Source: Brucella sp. 21LCYQ03 (GTDB taxonomy: Bacteria; Pseudomonadota; Alphaproteobacteria; Rhizobiales; Rhizobiaceae). Taken from it: a stretch of DNA of 64,000 nt. The position numbers were made by a program, and so were the translations under genes. The notes under the pieces are model-generated. The model saw nothing but the letters and a program-made list of their open reading frames with translations. It searched no databases and was not told the origin of the DNA. Position 1 is the first letter of the stretch; each line of letters begins with the position of its first letter. This document shows positions 1 through 8,196 of this stretch, piece after piece. The stretch lies in contig NZ_JAMJWE010000012.1 in NCBI RefSeq assembly GCF_023554105.1, positions 1 to 64,000 on the forward strand. Reading direction: 5' to 3'.

Positions 1-545
1 ACCCGTTACAAATCATGAGTAAATACGGATCGGAGCAATGCATCAAGTATTAATAATATTTTTATTCGAATGCAGCCTATTGATATATTTTAAAATCGCT
101 TATATATTGAGTAATCTGCTATTCGATGGTGCTTCGCAATATTTTTACTTGGATATTCAACTATTCCAAATTTTTAAAATTTTAAGTATGATCCATCAAT
201 CAAATTGCTGTTGATATCTGCAATTATTTGCACAACCAAAAAATTAAAACTTCCTCACAGACAAAACTGCATGCGAAAGCAAATCATTGATCGGGAAGCT
301 CTCCCTCAGACGAAATAGAATAAATTCTCAAATGGCGGGGTCTCAACTCGCCATTATTTCCTTATGAGAGTTCCTCCAGAACCGTATCCAAACTTATTTG
401 ACCCCCAATTTTCGACAAATCATGACTTAAAAAACGCGAACATATCCAGAAAAAATTAGACGCGCTTCTGGTAATATTTCCACTATTAAACAAGTGATCG
501 ACAGCGCGGTTAATCTTCCCTGAGATCATTGGGGCAAACACATCA
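1..545. other. AT-rich non-coding stretch
   Basis: No convincing gene lies before the first ATPase gene. The sequence is clearly more AT-rich than the rest of the window. The only structure I see is an inverted repeat with arms AATGGCG (331-337) and CGCCATT (349-355). It lies downstream of the minus-strand FecE-like gene and could be a weak terminator for it. An 84-codon open frame at 362-616 runs into the 3' end of the ATPase gene and shows no family features. Confidence 0.5.
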
Positions 546-1340
546 TCATAATATACAATTACTCTGTAAAACATTATCGACGATAATCTGCATCTTTCCC
601 TGACTACAAGACTCAATGCGTGCTTCTATACCGTAAACATCTGCAAGCATCTTCGGAGTTACAACGACTTTCGGTGTTCCATAGGCATGAAGTTCACCAT
701 CCTTCAGAACAGCAATACGATCCGCATAGCGTAAGGCGAGTGAAACATCGTGCAGCACAGCCACCACAATCGCGCCTTTCATTCGGGCCAATCGCGCCGC
801 AGATTGCATCACAAATACCTGATGCTTAAGATCGAGCGCGCTGGTCGGCTCGTCCAGCAACAGCACTTCCGGCTTACGCACGATTGCCTGAGCAAGCGCC
901 ACGATCTGTCGCTGGCCGCCAGACAACTCATAAAGGTTGCGCAAAGCAAGATCGCCCGCACCCAGATCCTCAAGCGCCTCGTAGGCCAGACTAATTGCCT
1001 CCTCCCGTCCTTTCGTGCCTCCGAAAGCGCTCATCACAGCTTCCAGAGCAGGAAGACCAATTGCCGGCGGTTGCGATTGCGGCATATAGGCAATCAGCCG
1101 GGCGCGGTTCGCAACCGGAATTGAACCCATATCAACGTTATCAAGGATGATCTTTCCACTGAAAGAGCCAATACCCGCTATGGCCTTTAACAATGTGGAT
1201 TTACCAGCCGCATTAGGGCCAAGCAGCGCAACAAACTGGCCGCATTCGACTGGTCCCAACGAGAATGATTTTATAATCTCCTTGCGGCCATAACGAACCG
1301 AGAGGTTTGAAATATCCAAGCCTTTTACATCTTTTGTCAT
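546..1340 (-). CDS. FecE-like iron/siderophore ABC importer ATPase
   Basis: Cytoplasmic ATP-binding subunit of a type II (FecBCD/BtuCD-class) importer, which powers uptake of a ferric-siderophore-like or similar metal-chelate ligand. The 264-residue length is normal for the class. It has Walker A GPNAAGKST at about residues 41-49, the ABC signature LSGGQ at 139-143, Walker B LLLDEP at 160-165 and an H-loop in LHDVSLALRYADR. The ATG overlaps the stop of the upstream permease gene by four bases (ATGA), so translation is probably coupled. It is the last gene of a three-gene operon (binding protein, permease, ATPase). The class is clear; the ligand is not. Confidence 0.93.
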   Translation of the reverse strand: MTKDVKGLDISNLSVRYGRKEIIKSFSLGPVECGQFVALLGPNAAGKSTLLKAIAGIGSFSGKIILDNVDMGSIPVANRARLIAYMPQSQPPAIGLPALEAVMSAFGGTKGREEAISLAYEALEDLGAGDLALRNLYELSGGQRQIVALAQAIVRKPEVLLLDEPTSALDLKHQVFVMQSAARLARMKGAIVVAVLHDVSLALRYADRIAVLKDGELHAYGTPKVVVTPKMLADVYGIEARIESCSQGKMQIIVDNVLQSNCIL

Positions 1341-2428
1341 CTGCCCGGCCTGCCCTTGAAAATCAGCGTAACAAAGACCGGCACTCCAACAAGCGCAGTC
1401 ACAATGCCTACCGGCACAATCAGCCCCGGCAACACTGTTTTACTTGCTATAGATGACAAAGATAGCAGCAAGGCACCCACAAGACAGCTTGCAGGCAATG
1501 CATAACGCTGATCTTCTCCGACCAGAAGACGCGCAATGTGGGGTCCAACCAGCCCTATGAAACCAATTGTCCCAACAAATGCCACTGCCATAGCGGATAA
1601 AACACTGATCCGCAGCAATGCAAAATAGCGCAGTCTTTTGACATCAATTCCAAAGCTGATCGCTCGCTCCTCGCCCATACGCAACGCCGTCATTTTGCCT
1701 GATGAAGCAAAAGACAAAGGCATGACGACGACTAAAGCAATTGCCAGAACGAGGACTTTCTCCCAGTCCGCACGCGCAAGGCTGCCCACGGACCAGAAGA
1801 CAAGTTGCTGAAGCACATCTTCAGTCGCTATCAACTGAAACAACAGCACCACGGCATTACAACTGAACACCAAAGCAATGCCGAGCAAAACGGTGGTTTC
1901 CATGCTTGTTCCGCGCAATCGCGCCAAGGCATCGATGATCAGTACAGAACCAAATGCAAAGATAAACGCCGCCGCCGATACCAGCCAATTATAGGGTAAC
2001 CAGGCAACTGATAGCCCAAACACAATAACCGTCGACGCTCCAAGAGCCGCCGCCGAGGCAACGCCCAATGTAAAAGGACTTGCCAGTGGATTGTTGAGAA
2101 CAACCTGCATTTCCGCTCCGGCCAGCGAAAGTGCCGCCCCGACCAGCAGTGCCATCAATGAAAACGGTAAACGCACATTCCATATGATAACGCGATCCGT
2201 TGGCGACATCTCAGATGGATTGAGCAATCCACGCAGAAAATCAGGCACCGTCATACCGGACGAACCTGTTACAATGTCATAGCAGAACGAAGCCAGCAGC
2301 AATGCGCACAGCACGACAATAATGGCAACACGCCGCAGCCGAAGGCTGCGATAACGGGTGTTCAACACATCGAAGCTGGCATCATTGCCAGCTTCTTGAG
2401 TTTTGTTCATAGGCGAAGGCACATCCAT
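1337..2428 (-). CDS. FecCD-family permease, iron/siderophore class
   Basis: Polytopic inner-membrane permease (363 residues) of the FecCD/BtuC family, which normally forms a homodimer of 10-helix subunits. The hallmarks are present: a cytoplasmic N-terminus, NVRLPFSLMALLVGAALSLAGAE near residue 105, the GxxxGNPLA-like stretch NNPLASPFTLGV, and near the C-terminus IGFIGLVGPHIARLLVG, which carries the coupling helix that contacts the ATPase. It starts 13 bases after the binding-protein gene and overlaps the ATPase gene by four bases. A later ATG at 2410 is possible, but neither start has a strong ribosome-binding site. Confidence 0.93.
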   Translation of the reverse strand: MDVPSPMNKTQEAGNDASFDVLNTRYRSLRLRRVAIIVVLCALLLASFCYDIVTGSSGMTVPDFLRGLLNPSEMSPTDRVIIWNVRLPFSLMALLVGAALSLAGAEMQVVLNNPLASPFTLGVASAAALGASTVIVFGLSVAWLPYNWLVSAAAFIFAFGSVLIIDALARLRGTSMETTVLLGIALVFSCNAVVLLFQLIATEDVLQQLVFWSVGSLARADWEKVLVLAIALVVVMPLSFASSGKMTALRMGEERAISFGIDVKRLRYFALLRISVLSAMAVAFVGTIGFIGLVGPHIARLLVGEDQRYALPASCLVGALLLSLSSIASKTVLPGLIVPVGIVTALVGVPVFVTLIFKGRPGR

Positions 2429-2440
2429 AATTCCGCTGTC

Positions 2441-3550
2441 TTACTCTCCTTGCGATGGGTTAACCCAATAAGTTCCAGCATTTTTGATCTTCAGGAACTG
2501 ATTCAACTCTTCCTGCGTTTTGGCGGGATCAACGTCTTTGAACAGTTCAGGGTGAAGCCACTTGGCCAGCAGTTCAATGGCAACAATATTATAAGGCGAG
2601 TTATAATAGTCATGCCACAATCCATGAGAGTTATGCTCGCGGATAGCTCTCAACTCCTTGAATTCCGGGCGTGCCAGAACGCCATCAAGGCTTTGGCGCG
2701 CAGTTGCCTCATCAACTGCTGCTCCGAGCAAAACGCCCGGCGCACGGTTTCCCGTCGCAACATAGATGTCAGGGTCGGCTTGCAGCACATATTCGACCGA
2801 AACATCACCGATTGCACCCGGAACAACGCTTGCCGCAATATTGCGTCCGCCAACCGTGTTAATGAACTGGCCTAAACCACCCTTGCCTGTTGTATGGCCG
2901 GGAGCCTGCCAGACACCCGGAAGCAGCTCTGCAAATACCGTCGGCTTCTTCGTTTCATCAAGATCACGAACGCGATCCATCACGCGTTGAAGATGCTCGC
3001 TATAGAAATCTGCAAAGGCTTTCGCTTCGTCTTTCCGATCAATTGCTTCACCCAGCAACTCAATGCTTTTAGGTGTATTTTCGATCGGATTAACGCGAAA
3101 ATCGACGTAAATCACGGCGATGCCAGCCTTTGCAAGCGTATCGGCAATCGGGCTGTGTGCCTTGGGGCCTTCCCCCGCCACACTGAAAACAACCAGATCA
3201 GGCTTAAGCGCAAGGATTGTTTCGACGTTTACGCTAACTTCCGATGCCTGACCAATAAGGGCTATGTCAGCCACCGCTGGAAATGCGTTTTTATAGGCAT
3301 CAAACGTATGTGGATCGAGTTTACGCAGATCATTCTGCCAGCCGACAACGCGCTTGAAAGGATTTTCACGATCAAGCAGCGCTAAAGCGTAGCTCAAACG
3401 CCCTTCGCCCAACACGATGCGTTCAACGTGATCGGGAACCTGAACTTTCCGTCCCATAACATCTGTAATTTCGGCTGCATGCGATACAAGCGGCGAAAGG
3501 ATGCAGAATCCTGCAACAGCCAAAGACCGGGCTGCATTTACAAACGACAT
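2441..3550 (-). CDS. periplasmic iron/siderophore-class binding protein
   Basis: Solute-binding protein (369 residues) of the FecB/BtuF (peripla_BP_2) type. It has an N-terminal signal peptide of about 25 residues ending near VSHAA, followed by the typical opening EITDVMGRKVQVPDHVERIVLG. The middle carries VETILALKPDLVV, a standard element of this fold. It is the first gene of the operon. The ATG is preceded by GGAGTATCTAT on the minus strand, a good ribosome-binding site. The promoter lies in the divergent region shared with the LysR gene at 3776, which contains two inverted repeats. No TonB-dependent receptor is in view to reveal the ligand. Confidence 0.9.
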   Translation of the reverse strand: MSFVNAARSLAVAGFCILSPLVSHAAEITDVMGRKVQVPDHVERIVLGEGRLSYALALLDRENPFKRVVGWQNDLRKLDPHTFDAYKNAFPAVADIALIGQASEVSVNVETILALKPDLVVFSVAGEGPKAHSPIADTLAKAGIAVIYVDFRVNPIENTPKSIELLGEAIDRKDEAKAFADFYSEHLQRVMDRVRDLDETKKPTVFAELLPGVWQAPGHTTGKGGLGQFINTVGGRNIAASVVPGAIGDVSVEYVLQADPDIYVATGNRAPGVLLGAAVDEATARQSLDGVLARPEFKELRAIREHNSHGLWHDYYNSPYNIVAIELLAKWLHPELFKDVDPAKTQEELNQFLKIKNAGTYWVNPSQGE

Positions 3551-3619
3551 ATAGATACTCCAGTCAATTAGATCAGGTCTTCACAAATTATGAAGGGCTA
3601 TAAAACCCGCGCATCAAAC

Positions 3620-3636
3620 ATGACAATATATGTCAT
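3620..3636. promoter_or_regulatory. inverted repeat ATGACA-N5-TGTCAT
   Basis: A perfect palindrome with 6-bp arms and a 5-nt AT centre, about 70 bases upstream of the binding-protein start in the divergent region. Its size and position fit an operator, perhaps for the adjacent LysR protein or for an iron regulator. No assignment can be made from sequence alone. Confidence 0.35.
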
Positions 3637-3726
3637 ATATCTCCGTCTTGGACGAAACGACTGCCAAGCGGAACTGAAACTTTTGCATGTCGCTATGCAT
3701 AATGTGCATATTTCTTTGATCGCAAA

Positions 3727-3752
3727 TTGCGTATGATGCATTTCATACGCAA
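3727..3752. promoter_or_regulatory. 26-bp inverted repeat upstream of LysR gene
   Basis: Perfect 10-bp arms TTGCGTATGA and TCATACGCAA are separated by TGCATT. The repeat ends 23 bases before the GTG start of the LysR gene. This is a typical position for a LysR autoregulatory and divergent-activation site. The inner GTATGA and TCATAC half-sites resemble NikR half-sites, but the spacing is 6 rather than 16 nt, so I do not call it a NikR operator. Confidence 0.5.
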
Positions 3753-3775
3753 CCGACGAACCAGAATAAAAGAAC

Positions 3776-4693
3776 GTGATCAAGCTTCCCAACATCAATC
3801 AGATTGATCTCAATCTGCTACGCGTTTTTGACGCGATATTTCGTGAACGCAATATTATGCGTGCAGCGCAGCATCTCGGCGTGAGCCAGCCAGCAGCCAG
3901 TCATGCACTCGCCCGCCTCCGTCATACACTTCAGGATGATCTTTTTGTGCGCTCGGCGCGCGGCATGCTGCCGACAGCGCGGGCAGAACAACTTTCAGGC
4001 CCGATCCGTCAGGCGCTGAATTATCTTGAACTGGGCCTTCAGGCACAGGAATTTAATCCCGCAAAAGCGACCAACAAGTTTCGGATAGCGCTCGATAATT
4101 GCAGCGCCGTTGCGCTGACTGCAAAACTCGTTGAAGCTATCGAAGCTCATGCGCCTGGCGTTTCACTGATTTTGCGACCCAGCGGGACAATTGATGTTGA
4201 TCGCCTGATCGACGATTCCGAGCTTGACCTGTTTATTGGAAAGCCTGGTGTTGAGCGTGAGCGTTTCGCGTCGGTCGAATTAAGCAATGATGATTTTGTG
4301 GTTGTTCACCGTAAATATCTGCGCGAGGCGGGTACAAAAATTTCCCCGACTGAGCTTATTGACAAGCCACATCTCAACTTGTCATCCACCGGGGATGATG
4401 TTGGGTTCCTCGACCTGTGGCTCGCACAGCAAAAGCTCTCGCGTGAGGTGAAGCACTCAGTCCCATTGTTGGGCTGTAACGCAGTTATGGAAAAACAGGA
4501 CGTATTGGCTGTGATGCGTCGGCCAATCGCAAAAGTCATTTGTGAGCGATCCAATCTGGCAATCAGTGAACTGCCGTTTAAATCGCCGCGCATTTCAATA
4601 TGTATGCGCTGGCATAAACGTCTGGACTCCCAACCGGCGCATAGTTGGCTGCGGGAGATAATTGTTCAAAACGCTTTTGTATCAAACTGTTGA
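3776..4693 (+). CDS. LysR-family transcriptional regulator
   Basis: A 305-residue DNA-binding regulator. The N-terminal winged helix-turn-helix (about residues 8-68) contains IDLNLLRVFDAIF, AAQHLGVSQPAASHALARLR and DDLFVRSARGMLPT, which is close to the NodD/LinR-type LysR group. An effector-binding domain follows from about residue 92. The start is GTG. It is divergent from the iron-type importer at 546-3550 and shares its promoter region, so that operon is its most likely target; the second importer on its other side is also a candidate. The effector is unknown. Confidence 0.92.
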   Translation: MIKLPNINQIDLNLLRVFDAIFRERNIMRAAQHLGVSQPAASHALARLRHTLQDDLFVRSARGMLPTARAEQLSGPIRQALNYLELGLQAQEFNPAKATNKFRIALDNCSAVALTAKLVEAIEAHAPGVSLILRPSGTIDVDRLIDDSELDLFIGKPGVERERFASVELSNDDFVVVHRKYLREAGTKISPTELIDKPHLNLSSTGDDVGFLDLWLAQQKLSREVKHSVPLLGCNAVMEKQDVLAVMRRPIAKVICERSNLAISELPFKSPRISICMRWHKRLDSQPAHSWLREIIVQNAFVSNC

Positions 4694-4733
4694 AAGCAGG
4701 TCTGATTGTCGCTGCTCCTGGAAATATGACGCG

Positions 4734-4768
4734 CATTTTTCAACGCGATAGGCGTTAGGCGAAAAATG
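4734..4768 (+). terminator. bulged stem-loop after the LysR gene
   Basis: Outer arms CATTTTTC (4734-4741) and GAAAAATG (4761-4768) enclose an inner stem AACGC/GCGTT with a 5-nt loop and a bulge on the 3' side. It begins 40 bases after the LysR stop and could end that transcript. The core GATAGGCGTTA (4747-4757) recurs at 22421-22431. Confidence 0.35.
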
Positions 4769-4804
4769 TGTTAGGCGCACGACGAAAACATCAGGAGTGC
4801 CAGA

Positions 4805-5038
4805 ATGACCGAACCGTCAGTAGAAGATGCGACGAACCTTATTTATGAATCGCTTAAGGCAGATAATGCCGAAATCGACCTGCATATAGCCACTCTCAAA
4901 TCTGCATTAGCACGAGTTGGTGATAAGGAAGCTATATTTGATCCGGCGAAACTTGTTCAAAATAACAGATCAGGCAGAAAGTTGATGCAAGCTTACTTTC
5001 GCCAGCATGGTGTCAGAATAAAATTCTCGGGTGAATAG
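4805..5038 (+). CDS. small hypothetical protein
   Basis: A 77-residue soluble protein that I do not recognise. A good ribosome-binding site (CAGGAG, about nine bases before the ATG) supports translation. The first two thirds are acidic and probably helical (ESLKADNAEIDLHIATLKSAL). The C-terminus is basic (RSGRKLMQAYFRQHGVRIKF), so the protein has opposite charges at its two ends. It lies between two iron-type importers and follows the LysR gene on the same strand, with a possible terminator between. It has no cysteines, membrane segment or known motif. Confidence 0.6.
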   Translation: MTEPSVEDATNLIYESLKADNAEIDLHIATLKSALARVGDKEAIFDPAKLVQNNRSGRKLMQAYFRQHGVRIKFSGE

Positions 5039-5065
5039 AATTAATATTCATTTCAACACATTAGA

Positions 5066-5096
5066 AGCATCGGTCGGTTTGAATTCGATCGATGCT
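5066..5096. terminator. probable bidirectional terminator
   Basis: A ten-pair stem with one G-U pair: AGCATCGGTC at 5066-5075 and GATCGATGCT at 5087-5096, with an 11-nt loop. It lies between the convergent small gene (ends 5038) and the ATPase gene (ends 5189). AT-rich sequence follows on both sides. Confidence 0.4.
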
Positions 5097-5188
5097 CTTA
5101 ATTTACTAATATACGGATTGAACACCTCTCGATAATGTGGCGCTCAGTTATTTATCTTAAGGATGAAGATGCTGGCACCCATAATCAT

Positions 5189-5950
5189 TCACTTGAGGTA
5201 GTGAATGTGCGGCCGTCCAGTATGAGGTGATAACTCAACTTCAGCATCAACACAGAAAACGTCTCTCAAAGTATCCGGCTTGATGACGTCTTGCGGAGTG
5301 CCTGAAACAACGATTTTTCCTGCCTGCATCACAATCAGCTCGTCGCAGAACATAGCCGCATGATTGAGATCATGCAGTGCGATGATGCTCGTAATCGACA
5401 AGCCTGAGACAAGCCGCAGCAAGCTCATCTGATGTTGAATATCCAAATGATTAGTTGGCTCATCAAGAATCAGCTCTTTTGGCGTTTGTGCGAGTGCTCT
5501 GGCGATGTGTGCACGCTGCTTTTCACCGCCAGACAGGCTTTGCCAGCTATCATGACGTTTGTTTTTCATGCCTGTACGCTCGACAGCATTCTCTACGGCA
5601 TCATCATCCGCACTTGTCCAACCGGAGAACATCGATCTATGTGGAAAACGACCCAGCTTGATTACGTCCAAAACCTTCAGATTGGCATTTGTTGTCGCGT
5701 GTTGCTCTACAAAAGCAACACGTTGAGCGACAGATCGGCGTGCAATTGTTCTTATATCGATATTATCAAGCAATACATACCCGGAGTCTGGTTTCTTGAG
5801 TCCAGCAATCAGCCGAAGAAGCGACGTTTTTCCGGAACCATTTGGTCCCAGCAGGCCCAGCATTTTTCCAGTGGGGGCTTCAAAAGAAACATCATCCAGA
5901 ATGGTTTTCTTACCAATTTTCCAGGTTAAGCTATCTACCTTGATCGTCAT
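5189..5950 (-). CDS. FecE-like ATPase of the second iron-type importer
   Basis: A 253-residue nucleotide-binding subunit of a type II importer. It has Walker A GPNGSGKT at about 35-42, LSGGE at 139-143, Walker B ILDEPTNHLD near 161-170 and the H-loop in IALHDLNHAAMFCDEL. The family usually couples to a FecCD permease, and here the ATG overlaps the permease stop by four bases. It is a distant paralogue of the ATPase at 546, not a recent duplicate, since the two differ throughout. It is the last gene of a three-gene operon. Confidence 0.93.
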   Translation of the reverse strand: MTIKVDSLTWKIGKKTILDDVSFEAPTGKMLGLLGPNGSGKTSLLRLIAGLKKPDSGYVLLDNIDIRTIARRSVAQRVAFVEQHATTNANLKVLDVIKLGRFPHRSMFSGWTSADDDAVENAVERTGMKNKRHDSWQSLSGGEKQRAHIARALAQTPKELILDEPTNHLDIQHQMSLLRLVSGLSITSIIALHDLNHAAMFCDELIVMQAGKIVVSGTPQDVIKPDTLRDVFCVDAEVELSPHTGRPHIHYLK

Positions 5951-6987
5951 GACGCGCGCTGAAACCGATAAAGAATAATGGAAAAAACTGGCACACCAAC
6001 AAGGGCAGTTACCACACCAATTGGCAAAACCTGCTGCGGTATGAGTGCCCGTGAAGCTATGTCAGCCAAAACCATGAAAATTGCACCTATTATAGCACAC
6101 GCTGGCAGCAACCTTATATGCAATGGCCCGACGATGAAGCGTGCCGCATGAGGCACCACCAATCCAACAAAGCCAATGGAACCAACCATGCTGACGATTG
6201 TGGCTGTCATCATTGCGGTCAGCGCAAAAAGAACAATTCGTGCTCGACCCACATTAACCCCGAGTGAAGAAGCGGCTTCATCGCCAAAAGCAAATGCGTC
6301 TAAGACATGTGCGTAGAGAAGACACGCGAGAAGGCCGAACGATATAATTATCGAAACCAGCAAAAACTCCGGCCAGCGAACCCCGCCAAAACTGCCGAGC
6401 AACCAGAACATAACATCGCGCGCCTGCTGCGCATTGCCCGATGTAGTGACAATATATGAGGTCGCGGCGTTAAAAAGCTGAGATGCTGCAACACCAGCGA
6501 GAATTGTTCTGTCCGCGCCCCCACGGGTACCGTTTGACAACAGAGCCACGAAGAAAAATGCTCCAAATGCTCCGACAAAAGCACCGGCTGAGAGCGAGAC
6601 TGCTCCGGCTCCAATTCCCAAGATTACTACGAACACAGCACCTGTGGAAGCACCCGCAGAAATGCCAAGCACATAGGGCTCTGCCAACGGATTGCGCAAC
6701 AGTGATTGCATGATTGCCCCGGAAAGGGCCAGTCCCGCACCGCAAAAAGCCGCCACAAGTGCACGACTGAGACGATAATCCCAAATTACCGTCTCATGAA
6801 TGCGATTGAGCTCAACACTTGTCCATCCAAGACGATTGGTAATAGCGGCCAAAGTCGTCGAAAGCGGGATTGGCAAGTCACCAATCCCGACGCTTATACC
6901 AACGACTATTCCAATTGCTGTGAGTGAAGCCAACAGCAAAAGACTGAAGGCTGCCCAATGCCTCAAAGAATGACTTGCGACATTCAC
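5947..6987 (-). CDS. FecCD-family permease of the second iron-type importer
   Basis: A 346-residue inner-membrane permease. The family landmarks are RALVAAFCGAGLALSGAIMQSLLRNPLAEPYVLGISAGASTGA and, near the C-terminus, IGFVGLVVPHAARFIVG. These match siderophore/haem-type FecCD proteins. The start is GTG, overlapping the stop of the binding-protein gene (GTGA), which implies translational coupling. The gene after it starts inside its stop codon. Ligand specificity cannot be read from the permease. Confidence 0.93.
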   Translation of the reverse strand: MNVASHSLRHWAAFSLLLLASLTAIGIVVGISVGIGDLPIPLSTTLAAITNRLGWTSVELNRIHETVIWDYRLSRALVAAFCGAGLALSGAIMQSLLRNPLAEPYVLGISAGASTGAVFVVILGIGAGAVSLSAGAFVGAFGAFFFVALLSNGTRGGADRTILAGVAASQLFNAATSYIVTTSGNAQQARDVMFWLLGSFGGVRWPEFLLVSIIISFGLLACLLYAHVLDAFAFGDEAASSLGVNVGRARIVLFALTAMMTATIVSMVGSIGFVGLVVPHAARFIVGPLHIRLLPACAIIGAIFMVLADIASRALIPQQVLPIGVVTALVGVPVFSIILYRFQRAS

Positions 6988-8006
6988 TTGAGAATACCAA
7001 GCTCTTTCAATTGTGCGGCCACCTGCTCCGCACCATAGATGGTACGAATTGTCGGGTTCATCGCCTGACCATCCATTACAACAATAGCCTTGTTTTTAAC
7101 TGCAGGCATCTGGCTGACTGCCGGATCGCTATTCAAAAACGCAATTTTGGCTTCCGGCTTATCGAGTTCCCAGCGGTTGCGGTCCAGGTTGGCCACGACA
7201 ATGACATCGGGGTTGGCAGCAATAATGCTTTCCCAGCCGAGCGTTGGCCATTCGGCTTCTGCTTTAATGGCATTTTCGCCGCCAAGAACGTCCGCGATGA
7301 ATGTTGAAGCACCATTGCCTCCACCCAAATACGCATCTGCCGATGGTGACTGGCTGGAGAACCAAAAAACATAAGAAAGCTTTTTGTTGTCAGCAGTAAC
7401 GCTTGCACGCAACGCCGCTTCACGCGCCTTGAAATCTGCAATCAATGCCTGACCGCGATCTGCAACATCGAAAATCTGCGAAAGCTCATCTATTTCCTTG
7501 TAAAGAAGATCCATATTCCAAAGCTTATCGCGGCTGCCATATTCGTCCTTTACCTGCTCGGTACTGAGGCAGGTGCTTGGAGATAGATAGGTTGGAATTT
7601 CCAGCTTGTCGAAATCTTCGCGCTTGGCGACCTTGCTGCTCGGGCCAATGAGACTAGGCAATGCAGCGGCTACAAAATCTGGATTTTCGGCAAGAATGGA
7701 TTCAAAAGTCGGAAACTCCACAGTGAGAAGCTTAACCTTGCCGTTGGCCTCTTCGAGCTGTGGAAGAACTTTACTAGGCCAGAAGGCCGTTCCAGCCATT
7801 TTATCTTCCAAACCGAGAAGCAGCATGATTTCGGCGCTGTTTTGCCCAAGACCAACTGCCTTTTCCGGCGCCTTCTTGATTGTAATTTGCGCGCCGCAAT
7901 TTTCAAGCGTCAGGGGATATTGCGTGGACGCGGTTGCCGAGCTGATATGGAACGCCAAAACAGCGGCAGCGCCAAAAGCTGGCAGGAAAGACTTCAAGGA
8001 TGGCAC
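6984..8006 (-). CDS. periplasmic binding protein of the second iron-type importer
   Basis: A 340-residue peripla_BP_2-type protein. The signal peptide is about 27 residues (MPSLKSFLPAFGAAAVLAF, ending near SSATA). The mature part opens with YPLTLENCGAQITIKKAPEK, typical of ferric-siderophore binding proteins, and contains ILAENPDFV and SIIAANPDVIVV. The start is GTG, preceded by AGGAG at a suitable distance on the minus strand. It is the first gene of its operon. A short palindrome (8030-8045) just upstream may be its operator. Confidence 0.9.
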   Translation of the reverse strand: MPSLKSFLPAFGAAAVLAFHISSATASTQYPLTLENCGAQITIKKAPEKAVGLGQNSAEIMLLLGLEDKMAGTAFWPSKVLPQLEEANGKVKLLTVEFPTFESILAENPDFVAAALPSLIGPSSKVAKREDFDKLEIPTYLSPSTCLSTEQVKDEYGSRDKLWNMDLLYKEIDELSQIFDVADRGQALIADFKAREAALRASVTADNKKLSYVFWFSSQSPSADAYLGGGNGASTFIADVLGGENAIKAEAEWPTLGWESIIAANPDVIVVANLDRNRWELDKPEAKIAFLNSDPAVSQMPAVKNKAIVVMDGQAMNPTIRTIYGAEQVAAQLKELGILK

Positions 8007-8029
8007 GGATGAAAACTCCTGGTTTGAGC

Positions 8030-8045
8030 GCTAATGGCCGTTAGC
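8030..8045. promoter_or_regulatory. short palindrome upstream of second iron-type operon
   Basis: Arms GCTAA and TTAGC flank a GGCC-containing centre, about 24 bases upstream of the GTG start at 8006. An operator role for iron or LysR control is possible but unproven. Confidence 0.25.
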
Positions 8046-8150
8046 AATGCCTTATTTATAGCGCTACCCTATAATCCGTCTTTCAACCTGAAAACAAGAT
8101 CGACGAAGTCATATTTTAAATCACTCCGTAATCGATCATATAATCCAATA

Positions 8151-8183
8151 CCGACATCAAATCCCTGATGCACCTGATGTCGG
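8151..8183 (-). terminator. stem-loop downstream of the MFS gene
   Basis: Perfect 9-bp arms CCGACATCA and TGATGTCGG with a 15-nt loop, 13 bases after the stop of the minus-strand MFS gene. There is no strong T-tract, so termination efficiency is uncertain. Confidence 0.4.
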
Positions 8184-8196
8184 CTGCGAAAAATAA

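Noticed and set aside
362-616. 84-codon open frame on the minus strand past the end of the first ATPase gene
   Set aside because: It overlaps the ATPase 3' end in another frame, has no clear ribosome-binding site and no family features. The ATPase already has normal length, so this is not a lost C-terminus.
3732-3748. GTATGA and TCATAC half-sites resembling a NikR operator upstream of the LysR gene
   Set aside because: The spacing is 6 instead of 16 bases and the palindrome extends further on both sides. It fits a LysR-type site better.
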